Positions 53,543 through 61,929 of a stretch of DNA of 64,000 nt are shown here, in pieces (position 1 is the stretch's first letter; every line of letters begins with the position of its first letter). This DNA comes from UBA6522 sp965262365 (lineage in GTDB: Bacteria > Pseudomonadota > Gammaproteobacteria > Steroidobacterales > Rariloculaceae), in NCBI GenBank assembly GCA_965262365.1, contig OZ253541.1, positions 3,472,001-3,536,000 on the forward strand. Reading direction: 5' to 3'. Both the position numbers and the translations under genes were made by a program. The notes below the pieces were generated by a model. That model had not been told where the DNA came from, ran no database searches, and was given only the letters and a program-made list of their open reading frames with translations.

Positions 53543-53787
53543 TTATTCGATTTTCTCGCCACGCCCGGCCGCCTCCATGACGCGGGATCCTGCCTGGGCG
53601 GTGAACACCGTGGAGCACAGCAGGTAGATATCGATCTCGGTGGGGGATGATTTTCAGCAGTCGAGTGCCTCCATGGCGAACTCGAAAGGAAGATGGTCGG
53701 CTAATATTCCGCAGCCACCCGTGGCCTGTCGATGTGTTGGCTTCGCTCGATGGTGACGAGGAAGTTCTCAAGGAGGGTCTGAACCAT
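53543..53787 (-). pseudogene. Degraded small gene, unknown
   Basis: On the minus strand an ATG at 53787 opens a frame (MVQTLLENFLVTIERSQHID) that stops after 28 codons. Shifting by one base continues 'LADHLPFEFAMEALDC', then after another stop 'PTEIDIYLLCSTVFTAQAGS', ending in TAA at 53543. The pieces look protein-like and collinear, so this is probably one frameshifted gene of about 80 codons. The family is not recognised. The rest of 53327-53878 holds no gene that I can support. Confidence 0.35.
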
Positions 53788-53878
53788 TGTGGTCGCTTTG
53801 AGTGCCTGGCTTATTGCGAGAGGTAAGCATCGTAGCCCGGAACCCATCGGCGCGGCACGCATTCATAGCTGAAGCGGT

Positions 53879-54265
53879 TCAAGCTGGACCCTCGTCCATG
53901 GTCTGCGTCATCGTCTTTCGGGCCGCGTCGACGAGCGCTTGGACATCGTCCCGATGCCCGGTGTCAAGCAATTCCTCTCTCTTGAGCGTCGACATCATGT
54001 ACACGGAACGGTACGTGGCTTCGATGAGCGCGAGGTGTCCGCTCGTCAGTGTGGCCGGCGGGGACTCCCCGAGCCGGTCCTCGGCGAGCGCGAGCGCGCC
54101 CGCTCGGACCAGTTCGCCGGCCGGAATGCCGTGCCGCAGGGCGGCCTGTTCGATCAGATTCCACTCCGAATCGGCGAACCGGATCGAGCGCGGCCGTCGA
54201 GCATCGCTGCGGTTTCGAGAGGGTTTGTTTCCGGTTCCGGAACTTTTCCGGTCGCTTCGCAACAT
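53879..54265 (-). CDS. Ribbon-helix-helix protein, likely relaxosome accessory
   Basis: 128 residues from the ATG at 54265, which has AGGAGG 8 bases upstream. After a basic leader, 'PRSIRFADSEWNLIEQAALR' and 'GIPAGELVRAGALALAEDRL' form a ribbon-helix-helix pattern like that of TrwA/TraY-type oriT-binding proteins. An acidic helical tail follows. Presence near a MobF relaxase suggests an oriT-binding role, but a plain repressor is also possible. The longer frame upstream is not needed. Confidence 0.7.
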   Translation of the reverse strand: MLRSDRKSSGTGNKPSRNRSDARRPRSIRFADSEWNLIEQAALRHGIPAGELVRAGALALAEDRLGESPPATLTSGHLALIEATYRSVYMMSTLKREELLDTGHRDDVQALVDAARKTMTQTMDEGPA

Positions 54266-55086
54266 TTTCTTGCCTCCTGCTGAAAAATTGGGGCTGGGAT
54301 CCGGCCGATTTATTGCGCTGAATCTCCACGCCGGCGACCTGGTTCCGGTCGAATCCGGGCTGCCAGGCAAGGCCGCCCCGCTCCATCGCGTACTGCTTGA
54401 GGAAACGGTCGGCCGACTGATTCAGAGCCGCGACCGCACCCCGAACAATCGTCGTCGCCAGTTTGTTCGGGGCCTTTTGGCGTGCAGTCAAAATTCAGTC
54501 ACAGGGTAATACGCTGTCATACGTTCTGCAATCGGGAGGTCTCAATCCGGTGCTCTTGGGTGAAAAACGCCGCCAGACGGCGACACTGATTAGAAAACGC
54601 GGTGCATTCAAAGAGCATTCACTCGTTCCGGCGTACTCGTGACGGCTGGTGTCGGCGAAAACCGATTAAACCTCAATAAAAACAGGGATATACAGTTCAG
54701 GGCAGCGGGCTGCGTCCGGTGTGAATGTGGGCCGGCTATGCCGTGAGAGATGAAAGGTTTTCCCAAGACAACCGAAGGGAAAGTTCGGCTCGGGGATCGA
54801 GCCGGAGAGGAGCCGCCGCGGCGCTTGAGCGGGGGACGCTCGGTGCGGGAGATACAGGATGACGCCCGCGACAGCGAATGCCGTCGAGCCGATGCGCCAC
54901 GACGAAGCCGACGGCGAAGGGCGTGGCGCGCAGCGCCCGCGCGAGTCGTGGCCGTTGGCGCAAGCACCGCGGTGGCGAAGCCATGCACCGCCGGAGATCG
55001 CCGGCATGCTCAACGGCGCAGTCCGCGAAGCGGCGCGCCGAAGATCGGGGAGCGAGTCGGCGAGACGGCTGGCCTTGTCGGACGCG
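54266..55086. other. Long gene-free stretch, possible oriT/regulatory region
   Basis: About 820 bases with no frame that I can support; the open frames on both strands overlap each other and are arginine and serine rich, typical of GC-rich noncoding DNA. A more AT-rich patch lies at 54480-54720. Its place upstream of a putative relaxosome protein makes it a reasonable oriT search area, but no nic motif was identified by eye. Confidence 0.35.
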
Positions 55087-55314
55087 TCATCGAAAAGGAT
55101 GCGAACGGAGTCTTTCTTCGGCCACCTCCTGGATGCGCGAGCGGTCGTGAACGCGCACGTAGCTTCTCGGGTCATCTTCGAGCCAGATGAGGAAGTAGAA
55201 CTTGCCGGGATTGAGAATGTCGGGATGGCGAAACACCTCGCCGACGAAGTCGCCGTCTTCGTCGTAGATGTCGGTCTGCCCGGAGGCGATGTGTTTGAAG
55301 CTGACGCGGGACAT
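55087..55314 (-). CDS. Conserved-looking 75-residue hypothetical protein
   Basis: MSRVSFKHIASGQTDIYDED followed by 'GEVFRHPDILNPGKFYFLIWLEDDPRSYVRVHD' (in parts). AGGAGC lies 6 bases before the ATG. The composition, with many aromatic and acidic residues, looks genuinely coding and compact. I do not recognise the family. Confidence 0.65.
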   Translation of the reverse strand: MSRVSFKHIASGQTDIYDEDGDFVGEVFRHPDILNPGKFYFLIWLEDDPRSYVRVHDRSRIQEVAEERLRSHPFR

Positions 55315-55502
55315 GATCTTGCTCCTGGCGTTGGGTGGCGATGCGTGGACGGTAGCGCCGGCGACTCTCTCTCGATCGTCGCGCGGTTCACTGGCTTGCA
55401 GCTTGACTCCACCCGGGTTGAATGCACGGTGCCCGGCAGGACGGAAGTAGAAACGCGGGCCGCACCGAGCGATCTCGATGCGGCCCGCAAGCGTCGGCGG
55501 CT

Positions 55503-56420
55503 TCAGGCCGCGAATCGGATTCGCTGAACCGGTATGCCCAGTTGCTGGGCCTTGTCGACGAGGTTTTCGGAGATGCCGGAGCCGGGGAAGGAGATGACGC
55601 CCTTCGGGAGCAGGCTCAGCAGTTGGTCGTTGCGGCGGAACGGCGCGGCCTTGCCGTGGGCGTTCCAGTCCGGTCGGCAGACGACCTGGTGCACGCCTCT
55701 GGATTCCGCCCAGCGGGAGGCGATCTTCTCCGCACCCGGACCGCCGCCGTGCACGAGCACCATGTCCTTGTACTTGCTGCGCACGTTGTCCAGGGCGGAG
55801 AATATCCGGTTGGCGTCGCCGACGGGCTTGGAGCCGGTGACTGCGACGAGGGTTCCCTGCGGCAGGTGCGCCTTCGTCTTTTCGCTATCCCGGGCGCGGA
55901 GGAAGTCGCGAGCGTCGATCGCGGCCGAAGTCAGCTTCGCCGTACGGGAGGTGTGCGAGCCGTGCCTCGGGCGCCACATGTTGCCGGTGTCGGAGCGGTA
56001 CCGCTCGGCCGCCGCATCCCGCAGCTGCTCGAAGGCGTCGCGTCGATCGCCGAGATGCTGCGCGCGCTCGGTGATTCGTTCCAGTTCCCAGGCGCCGATC
56101 TCGGACCCGTCCTGTGACGCCTGCAGGTTCTTCAGCTCCGGCGCCAGCCGGTCGATGGCCCGGTCCAGTCTCACGGTCTGCATGTGCAGGGTATTGACGA
56201 AGCCCCAGAGGAGGCTCTCCCGTTCGTCGGCGAGCTGTGTGCCCTCCGGTGCGATCTCTTCGACGAAGGCGTCGAGGATCGTCTCCAGTCCCGCCAGGGC
56301 TTCGGATTCGTCCCAGACGGCCCGGGGATCGGGTTCGCCCCGGTTGGGTCCTCCTCCGAAGTATTCGAGGTTCTCGCAGATGACCGCGGTGGGCGAGGCG
56401 TGTTGAGCGTGAGTCAGCAT
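55503..56420 (-). CDS. DUF2493 (SLOG-superfamily) protein
   Basis: 305 residues. The C-terminal domain (about 170-290) has the DUF2493 pattern: 'LVAVTGSKPVGDANRIFSALD', 'DMVLVHGGGPGAEKIASRWAESRGV' and 'RNDQLLSLLPKGVISFPGSGISENLVDKA' (each in parts). These are the strand-loop, glycine-rich and 'FPG' motifs of SLOG nucleotide-binding folds. The N-terminal half is a helical region of unknown role. The family is common on plasmids and integrative elements. AAGGAAA precedes the ATG. Its ligand is not known. Confidence 0.85.
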   Translation of the reverse strand: MLTHAQHASPTAVICENLEYFGGGPNRGEPDPRAVWDESEALAGLETILDAFVEEIAPEGTQLADERESLLWGFVNTLHMQTVRLDRAIDRLAPELKNLQASQDGSEIGAWELERITERAQHLGDRRDAFEQLRDAAAERYRSDTGNMWRPRHGSHTSRTAKLTSAAIDARDFLRARDSEKTKAHLPQGTLVAVTGSKPVGDANRIFSALDNVRSKYKDMVLVHGGGPGAEKIASRWAESRGVHQVVCRPDWNAHGKAAPFRRNDQLLSLLPKGVISFPGSGISENLVDKAQQLGIPVQRIRFAA

Positions 56421-56609
56421 GATGGTTTCCTTCTTTATCTATAGAACGAGCACGGCGGGGTATTCCGTCGTGACATGTTTAGTGGGATGCGCGCGCGCAG
56501 GGCAGTCACCCGCATGCGGGCCGGAACAGAGTGAAGGACCCCTGCGTTGCAGGGGTTGACGCCTGAGCACGTGTGTCACGCTGAACGTGTCATGACGGAT
56601 AACAAACTT

Positions 56610-57677
56610 TCAGTCTCGCGACTCGTTCCTGGTTCCTTGTACACCCGCGGCGAAGCCGCACCGACTGTGCCCGGGAGGTCGATCGAGCAGCGGAGCCATT
56701 GTGCCGGCAAGATGTTCGGGACCGAGTTCGACCAAGTCCTGGTTGAAATCATTTCCTGCCGGGAGCAGGACCGTGGAAGTAATGCCGAGCAGCGTGCACC
56801 GCTGTTGCAGCCTCCGCGCGGCGCGTTCGCCTTCCTCGTCCCGATCCTGGGCGACGATGAGTCGCGCGGTCACCAAAGGCGGCACGAACGTGCCGAGCCC
56901 CCCGGCCGAGAGTGCGGCGGCGGCGAACGTCGGGGACGGGACTACGGTTTGCAAGGCGCCGTCCGGCAGGACGGTGACGAGCGACAGCACCGTCTCGATC
57001 CCCTCCCCAACCAGCAGCGTCGACGCGGCCGCCGGTTCGCCGAAGCGCACGGCAAAGCCGTGGATGCGGCCGAGGGATTTGCGGGGTGCGCCGACGTTCG
57101 CCTTCGCCGGGCGGCGAGAATCGAGCCATGTACGGTGAATTCCCTGAACTTCTCCGTCGTCGCCGGCGACCGCCGCGACGAGCGCCGGATAGCGGCGCCA
57201 GGCGCCGGAGTCCGACCGATAGGGGAGGGCGTGATGGAATCGCAGGGCGGGGAAGCGGCAGCGGCGAATGCCGCGCGCCTTGAGATAGAGCTCGGCGTGG
57301 GTACTTTCTATGGGTTGGCAGCGGTTCCACAGGTTGCGGGCCGCTTCGGTGTGATCGTAGGTGTCGGGGTGGGAACTTGCCGAGGAGTGAGGCTGGGCCA
57401 GAAACCGGCGCGCCTCCGTGAGTGCCTCGCGCAGCGAGCGGGAGCCTGTGGCGAGCCCGATGAGATCCAGCAGGTCGCCGTTTTGTGACGTCGCCGCATC
57501 GGTCCATTTCCCGACCGGGCCCGGCGGCTGAAGCCGCACGAACAGCGAGCGACCCGGTGCGCCGCGCACGTCCCCGGCGCACCAGTAGCGGCCGACCCGC
57601 CTGCCGTGGGGCAAGTACCGGCGACAGCAATCTTCGGCTTGCGCGGCCAGCGCCGCGGCGGTGTCGGAGGCGTTCAT
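56610..57677 (-). CDS. Toprim primase-like protein (plasmid/phage type)
   Basis: 355 residues with an N-terminal region like that of primase-helicase proteins ('YWCAGDVRGAPGRSLFVRL', 'GKWTDAATSQNGDLLDLIGL'). A catalytic Toprim domain follows: E225 in 'LLVGEGIETVLSLV', and D278 and D280 in 'LIVAQDRDEEGERAARRL'. The central segment 'AELYLKARGI' and 'PALVAAVAGDDGEVQGIHRTWL' (parts) is typical of this group. It may help primer or copy synthesis of the mobile element. Its ATG overlaps the stop of a possible small gene upstream. Confidence 0.85.
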   Translation of the reverse strand: MNASDTAAALAAQAEDCCRRYLPHGRRVGRYWCAGDVRGAPGRSLFVRLQPPGPVGKWTDAATSQNGDLLDLIGLATGSRSLREALTEARRFLAQPHSSASSHPDTYDHTEAARNLWNRCQPIESTHAELYLKARGIRRCRFPALRFHHALPYRSDSGAWRRYPALVAAVAGDDGEVQGIHRTWLDSRRPAKANVGAPRKSLGRIHGFAVRFGEPAAASTLLVGEGIETVLSLVTVLPDGALQTVVPSPTFAAAALSAGGLGTFVPPLVTARLIVAQDRDEEGERAARRLQQRCTLLGITSTVLLPAGNDFNQDLVELGPEHLAGTMAPLLDRPPGHSRCGFAAGVQGTRNESRD

Positions 57678-57892
57678 CGGCGTGTGACGGCAAGGAACAG
57701 CGCCGACGCGGCGCGAACGGACGGGGATGGAGAAGGGATCATGGGGATTGGCTCTCCGCCTGAGGAGTCGCCCCGGTCCCGGTCGGACTCGGCCTCGCCG
57801 CGGCGCAAAGCGAAGCGCCGGCGCGCCAGGGGAAACGGCGCAGAAGTGAAGCCCCCACGCCGCCCCGGATCCAAACCGTGCCAGGGAATCAT
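57674..57892 (-). CDS. Possible small arginine-rich protein upstream of the Toprim gene
   Basis: 72 codons from ATG 57892 (GTG 57916 would give 80). The stop overlaps the Toprim ATG as ATGA, which is the main argument for it. The sequence is low-complexity, rich in Arg, Pro and Ser, and has no family. A shadow frame is about as likely. Confidence 0.3.
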   Translation of the reverse strand: MIPWHGLDPGRRGGFTSAPFPLARRRFALRRGEAESDRDRGDSSGGEPIPMIPSPSPSVRAASALFLAVTRR

Positions 57893-57980
57893 CAAGAGGC
57901 GGCGCCTGCGCGACACCTCCGCGCGCGCAATGGGGGCGCAGGACAGTGTAAGACCCGCTCAGGGCGCCGTCAAAACCCGA

Positions 57981-58163
57981 TCAATGACGGGACCGGCTCG
58001 TCGCTTGAGGCGGCTCCGAAAGCACCGTAAGCGCCTCCTCCATCGAATCGTGTATGTCCAATATCCGCTCGAACCCAAGCACCTCGAACGCCCGGTCGAG
58101 CCCTTAATCGCTTGCTCCGTGCGCGGGGCAACGCAAAGGATTAGGTGGCCAACATGACAAATG
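57981..58163 (-). pseudogene. Fragment of a STAS-domain (anti-sigma antagonist-like) protein
   Basis: On the minus strand one frame reads 'HVGHLILCVAPRTEQAIKGS' and, after a frameshift near 58090, another reads 'FEVLGFERILDIHDSMEEAL', ending in TGA at 57981. Together they follow the C-terminal STAS pattern (G-GHLVLC...V...GL-RIF-I--S-EEAL). The N-terminal part of the domain was not found. Presumably the remains of a host-type regulator caught in the island. Confidence 0.45.
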
Positions 58164-58223
58164 GCCGACCCCCGCCCGGAGTTCGGACGGGAGCCGGCCA
58201 CACGCAGGCGGACGGTCAGACGT

Positions 58224-58670
58224 TCAGAATGGGACCGCTTCCGACGAACTCTCGTCCTGGGCGGCGGGCGCCTGCGCGGCCACGGGAGCATCTTTCGACG
58301 CGCCGGTGCCGTTGGCCCCGTTCGGGCGCTCCAGGAACTGAATCCTACCGCCGGGGGCCAGCAAGATCTCGGTGGAGAACCGGTCGGAATCCTCCCCGTC
58401 CTTGCGCCAGCGACGCGTCTGGAGCTTGCCGGACACGTAGACCAGCCGGCCCTTCCTGGCGTGCTTTTCAAGCATGTCGATCAGGCCGGGCTGGAACGAC
58501 ACGACCCTGTGCCATTCTGTCCGCTCTTCCCTGCTTCCAGAATTTCGATCCAGGAAACTCTCGTCCGTCGCAATACTCAAATTTGCGACACGGCCCCCCG
58601 ATACCAGGTGGTTGATGGCGACATCGGCGCCGAGGCGGCCGATGACTTCTGCGCGATTCAAACCAAACAT
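58224..58670 (-). CDS. ssb: Single-stranded DNA-binding protein (mobile-element copy)
   Basis: 148 residues from the ATG at 58670. The OB-fold is clear: 'NRAEVIGRLGADVAINHLVSGGRVANLSIATDE' (parts), 'EERTEWHRVVSF' and 'GRLVYVSGKLQTRRWRKDGED'. A short flexible linker leads to a tip 'DESSSEAVPF', a variant of the usual acidic DDDIPF tail that docks partner proteins. It is short compared with typical chromosomal SSB, as common for plasmid copies. An in-frame ATG 24 codons upstream is less likely. Confidence 0.93.
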   Translation of the reverse strand: MFGLNRAEVIGRLGADVAINHLVSGGRVANLSIATDESFLDRNSGSREERTEWHRVVSFQPGLIDMLEKHARKGRLVYVSGKLQTRRWRKDGEDSDRFSTEILLAPGGRIQFLERPNGANGTGASKDAPVAAQAPAAQDESSSEAVPF

Positions 58671-58767
58671 AGCAATTACCTCAGATTGATGACAACGGTT
58701 GAACGAACCGGGAGCGACTCTCCCGAGCCCTCCCCGATTCACCCTTTATTCGGGCTTGGCCCGAACT

Positions 58768-58980
58768 CTAGAACGCCTGAGCGTGCGAGGACGCCAGGAT
58801 TTCCGTCACGGTCCGGGCGGGCAGCCCAAGCTCTGCGAGCAGCGATTCAGGTGCCGGGGCGCGCGATCCTTCGGGCAGGGCAGGTTCGGACACCAGCGCG
58901 TCGGCGACCGATTCGGTGCGCACGGGGGCGTTGAAGTCCAGAGGCGCGGGGATTGTGACGGTACGGGCAGGGTGGTACAT
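58768..58980 (-). CDS. Small 70-residue hypothetical protein
   Basis: MYHPARTVTIPAPLDFNAPV and onward; GAGGAA lies 7 bases before the ATG. A repeated 'ARTVT' occurs near both ends. It sits between the zinc-ribbon gene and ssb on the same strand. The family is not recognised. Confidence 0.5.
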   Translation of the reverse strand: MYHPARTVTIPAPLDFNAPVRTESVADALVSEPALPEGSRAPAPESLLAELGLPARTVTEILASSHAQAF

Positions 58981-59093
58981 GATGATTCCTCGTCAGGGTT
59001 GACAAAACCCCGGCAACGGACACTCTCTCCATGTCCCCGGGGCGCTCGCCCCGGAACCGCCCCGCCCTCCCGGGCCGCCGACGGCCTCGACGA

Positions 59094-60110
59094 TCATGAA
59101 AACCTCGTCAGCACCGCCCGCATCGGGGCGTGCTCCTGAAGCACCTCCACCTCATCGAAGGACAGTCCCGCGAACGACAGGCACAGCACCACGTCCTCCC
59201 AGTGCTCGAACACGCCGAGTCGATCCCCGGTGGCGATGTGCACGACGGTGAACTCGGCTGCGTACACCGGCAGCCCCCGGACATGCTCGGAGCGCGCGTA
59301 CGCCTTGCAGGCGCAGATCTGGCAGCGAGAGGCTCCGAAGCTCGGGGCGTTCCCGCAATGCGTACAGATTTGGCGAGCCTTTCTCTCGTCGTACCGCCGG
59401 CGCGCGGCGGCGTTCCTGCCGGGCTGTCTGCGGGCGTCGACGACCGCGCACGGCCCACAAAAAGGCTCGCCTTCGAACGTGGATGTGCCGCAGCGAACAC
59501 ATCGGCCGGCGGATCGTCTGGCACTGTAAATTGCCTGGTCGGCCGCCCGGCGCGCGATCAGGCATGCCTCGCAACTGGCCCCGCCGTCCACGGGAGGGTG
59601 GCGGCCGCAGCGGACGCAACGGCACGCCTCGCGGCGGGATTGCCGTTGTTGGCGGCTTCTCCGGCGCGCCTGGGCGCGTCGGGTGCTGACGCGCTTGCCA
59701 CCGTACTTGAGGCTGGCAATCCTGGCTTCCCGGTATCGGGCCCGTTCCGCGGCCCGGCGCCGCTGTGCGCAGGACAGGCAGAGCGTGAGACCAGGCTCGG
59801 CGGCGGCGCCGCATTTGACGCACAGCCCCGTGGTCCTGCGTTCGGCCGTGCGCTGCCTGGCGCGGGCGTATTCGGCCTTGCGGGCCTCGGGATTCCTGAC
59901 GCGGCGGATGCCGGTGGCGCGGCGTTGGGCGCCACGGGCCCGGTCGGCCATTCTGCGCTTGCGCCTGCAAACCTCGCACGTGCGGCCACCTTCCACAGGA
60001 CGATGGCGTCCGCACCGCGAGCACAATCCGGCCGCGATGCGGCCTTCAACGCGCCGGCGGCGCCGGTCACGGTCCTGGCGGCGACGGCGTTCGACGTCGA
60101 TTCGTGACAT
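59094..60110 (-). CDS. Protein with five zinc ribbons and arginine-rich linkers
   Basis: 338 residues. Five units of the form CX2CX10-11CX2C are spaced along the chain at cysteines 30/33/45/48, 97/100/111/114, 165/168/180/183, 204/207/218/221 and 249/252/263/266. Most share 'C.RCG...P..GG..C..C'. The linkers are very rich in Arg and Ala. The last 55 residues form a cysteine-poor domain ('AEFTVVHIATGDRLGVFEHW'). This looks like a nucleic-acid-binding repeat protein, but I know no named family with this layout. The ATG at 60110 is preferred over one nine codons upstream. Confidence 0.75.
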   Translation of the reverse strand: MSRIDVERRRRQDRDRRRRRVEGRIAAGLCSRCGRHRPVEGGRTCEVCRRKRRMADRARGAQRRATGIRRVRNPEARKAEYARARQRTAERRTTGLCVKCGAAAEPGLTLCLSCAQRRRAAERARYREARIASLKYGGKRVSTRRAQARRRSRQQRQSRREACRCVRCGRHPPVDGGASCEACLIARRAADQAIYSARRSAGRCVRCGTSTFEGEPFCGPCAVVDARRQPGRNAAARRRYDERKARQICTHCGNAPSFGASRCQICACKAYARSEHVRGLPVYAAEFTVVHIATGDRLGVFEHWEDVVLCLSFAGLSFDEVEVLQEHAPMRAVLTRFS

Positions 60111-60173
60111 AGGCAAATCCCCCGGGGAACAGGACAAACGGCATCGGCCGGCGGAACGATCCGGCGGCGGTGC

Positions 60174-60506
60174 TCAGCGGCGTTGTCCGCGATTGCCGAA
60201 AAACCCGCACGCCGAGACCCCCCACAGTTGTTGGCCGGAGCGGCTGCCCAGCGCGGTGCAGACAATGATCTCGTTGTGAGCCGGACGCATCTCCCGGACC
60301 TCATCGAAGGTGGCCACCTCGGGCCGGGTCCGGCCGCGGTCGTTGTTGTCCGCACCCGGGTCCGCGGGCCAGCGGCGGACATCTCCATTGCTCATGGACC
60401 GAAACCGCTCCACCGCGTACGTGCGGCCTTCGTCCACCAGGCCGCGCCCGAAGAAATGCACGAGAAAGGTTGACGCCGGGGCGCGCCTGTCCGTGTGTTT
60501 TCTCAT
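60174..60506 (-). CDS. 110-residue hypothetical protein
   Basis: From the ATG at 60506 (GAGGCG upstream): MRKHTDRRAPASTFLVHFFG, then 'EGRTYAVERFRSMSNGDVRRW' (parts) and a C-terminal 'EIIVCTALGSRSGQQLWGVS'. The composition is balanced and coding-like. It opens the minus-strand group that continues with the zinc-ribbon gene and ssb. No family is recognised. Confidence 0.5.
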   Translation of the reverse strand: MRKHTDRRAPASTFLVHFFGRGLVDEGRTYAVERFRSMSNGDVRRWPADPGADNNDRGRTRPEVATFDEVREMRPAHNEIIVCTALGSRSGQQLWGVSACGFFGNRGQRR

Positions 60507-60710
60507 CGATATCGCCTCTCTCGCGCCGCGGTTGGGATGTCGGCCCGGTCCCTCCCCCGGACACCGGCCGCCGTCCCGGTCGCGGCCAGGCTCCGCCTGT
60601 TGCCGTGGTCCGGCCCGGGATGCGCAGTAACGCCACCGGGCCGGCGCGGCCGGGCAACTGCCATCGGGTATGATTGGCCGCGCACGGCCATGAGGAGAAG
60701 GGAAAACGTA

Positions 60711-60953
60711 GTGGCAATCCACGTAGGCACGCTCGCAGGGCGATACCTGAGAAAGCGGACTGCGGTGCGCCGATCGCTCGGCGACAAGCCGGGCGAGGGG
60801 GGCTTCGCCGGAAGGCTGGCCCGGCAGGCCGGGGTATCTGAAACCACGGCCGATCCGGTGGCGGGGAGGACCGAGCGGGCGCTGGCCGGTCGGGCGCACG
60901 ACCGCGCTTTCAACGTGGGCGTGTGCGGCTGGACGATCCGCAGCGGCCGATGA
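60711..60953 (+). CDS. Small basic protein upstream of the UPF0149 gene
   Basis: 80 residues from a GTG at 60711 with GGAGAAGGG about 9 bases upstream; an ATG at 60690 would include that site in the coding region. It begins AIHVGTLAGRYLRKRTAVRR and is basic throughout. Its TGA overlaps the next ATG (ATGA), which supports translation. Unknown family. Confidence 0.5.
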   Translation: MAIHVGTLAGRYLRKRTAVRRSLGDKPGEGGFAGRLARQAGVSETTADPVAGRTERALAGRAHDRAFNVGVCGWTIRSGR

Positions 60954-61714
60954 GCGAGCGGGAGAGACGCATCGGGCGGCTGCTCCAGAAGCTTGAGCGG
61001 CACCAGGCGCAGTTCGCTCGCGAGCAGGCGGCCGTGGACCGCGAGATCGACCGGCTTGACGGATTGGCCGCGGAGATGGAGCGGCTGGAAGAGAGAATCG
61101 AGGAAGCGCTGACGGACGAGGCACCGGAATTGGCCGTCGATGCCGGGGAGGAGATGTGCTTCCCCGGCTTCGACGGGTTCGTGGCCGGCGTGGCGCTGTG
61201 CCCCGAGGCGGTGCCCGCGGCGGAATGGCTGGCGGCGGTTTGGGAGGCCGAACCGGAACTGGACCGCATCGTTGCCGGCAACGCCGCCGCCCGGGCGGAA
61301 ACGCACGCGGTGCTGACCGAGCGGGTCGAGCAGGTGGGCCGGGTGCTGGAGGAGGACCCGGCGGCGTACGAGCCGTCGTTCGGGATGGATCCGGACACCG
61401 GGGAGGTTTATTGGGAACGGTGGGTGCTGGGGTTCGAGCGCGCGATGCGGTTGCGGCCCGAGGCGTGGGCGGCGGTGGCGCTGGGCGAGGGGGATGCGGC
61501 GGCGGCGGTGAGCACGATGCTGTCCTTGTACGGCGTCGCGGCGGACATCGGGGAGCTGGCCGACGGGCTGGATGAGACGGCGATCGATCTGGCCCCGGAG
61601 CTGATCTCGGTCGCGGTGGTCATTCTGGGCATGTGGTGCGGCGGGTCGCGGACACCGGACACCGGCGGTTGGACGGCGCCGTGGCCGGACCCCGGGACGG
61701 CGCGACCCCATTGA
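60950..61714 (+). CDS. UPF0149 (YecA/YgfB-like) family protein with coiled-coil N-terminus
   Basis: 254 residues from ATG 60950. The first 50 form a charged coiled coil ('RRIGRLLQKLERHQAQFARE'). The UPF0149 domain follows: 'MCFPGFDGFVAGVALCPEAV' with 'PAAEWLAAVW', later 'GEVYWERWVLGFERAMRLRPEAW' (parts). The C-terminal SecA-like zinc motif seen in YecA is absent. The fold function is unknown. The preceding small gene overlaps its start. Confidence 0.75.
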   Translation: MSERERRIGRLLQKLERHQAQFAREQAAVDREIDRLDGLAAEMERLEERIEEALTDEAPELAVDAGEEMCFPGFDGFVAGVALCPEAVPAAEWLAAVWEAEPELDRIVAGNAAARAETHAVLTERVEQVGRVLEEDPAAYEPSFGMDPDTGEVYWERWVLGFERAMRLRPEAWAAVALGEGDAAAAVSTMLSLYGVAADIGELADGLDETAIDLAPELISVAVVILGMWCGGSRTPDTGGWTAPWPDPGTARPH

Positions 61715-61929
61715 TGGAGTGGCGAAGGGCCGGACGACTGCCCGTGCTGGTGCGCATGGACATGCCACCGAAACCGGTGGCGACGTGTCGATCGGCAGGG
61801 CGGTTCGGCGTATCGACGGCGCCGTGCTGTGTGCGATTGGGATCATCGCAAGGCACACGGGCAAACGCGATTCCGGGTGCCCGCAGCGGTATAAATATTC
61901 CGGGTACGGGAATGCGGCTGACGCGCGCG

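Noticed and set aside
54266..55086. Candidate oriT near the ribbon-helix-helix gene
   Set aside because: Position is suggestive, but I saw no nic-like motif with flanking inverted repeats that I could defend.
54608..55527. Several 80-270 codon frames on both strands in this interval
   Set aside because: They overlap one another on both strands and are Arg/Ser/Ala rich; only the 75-codon gene at 55087-55314 has a ribosome site and protein-like composition.
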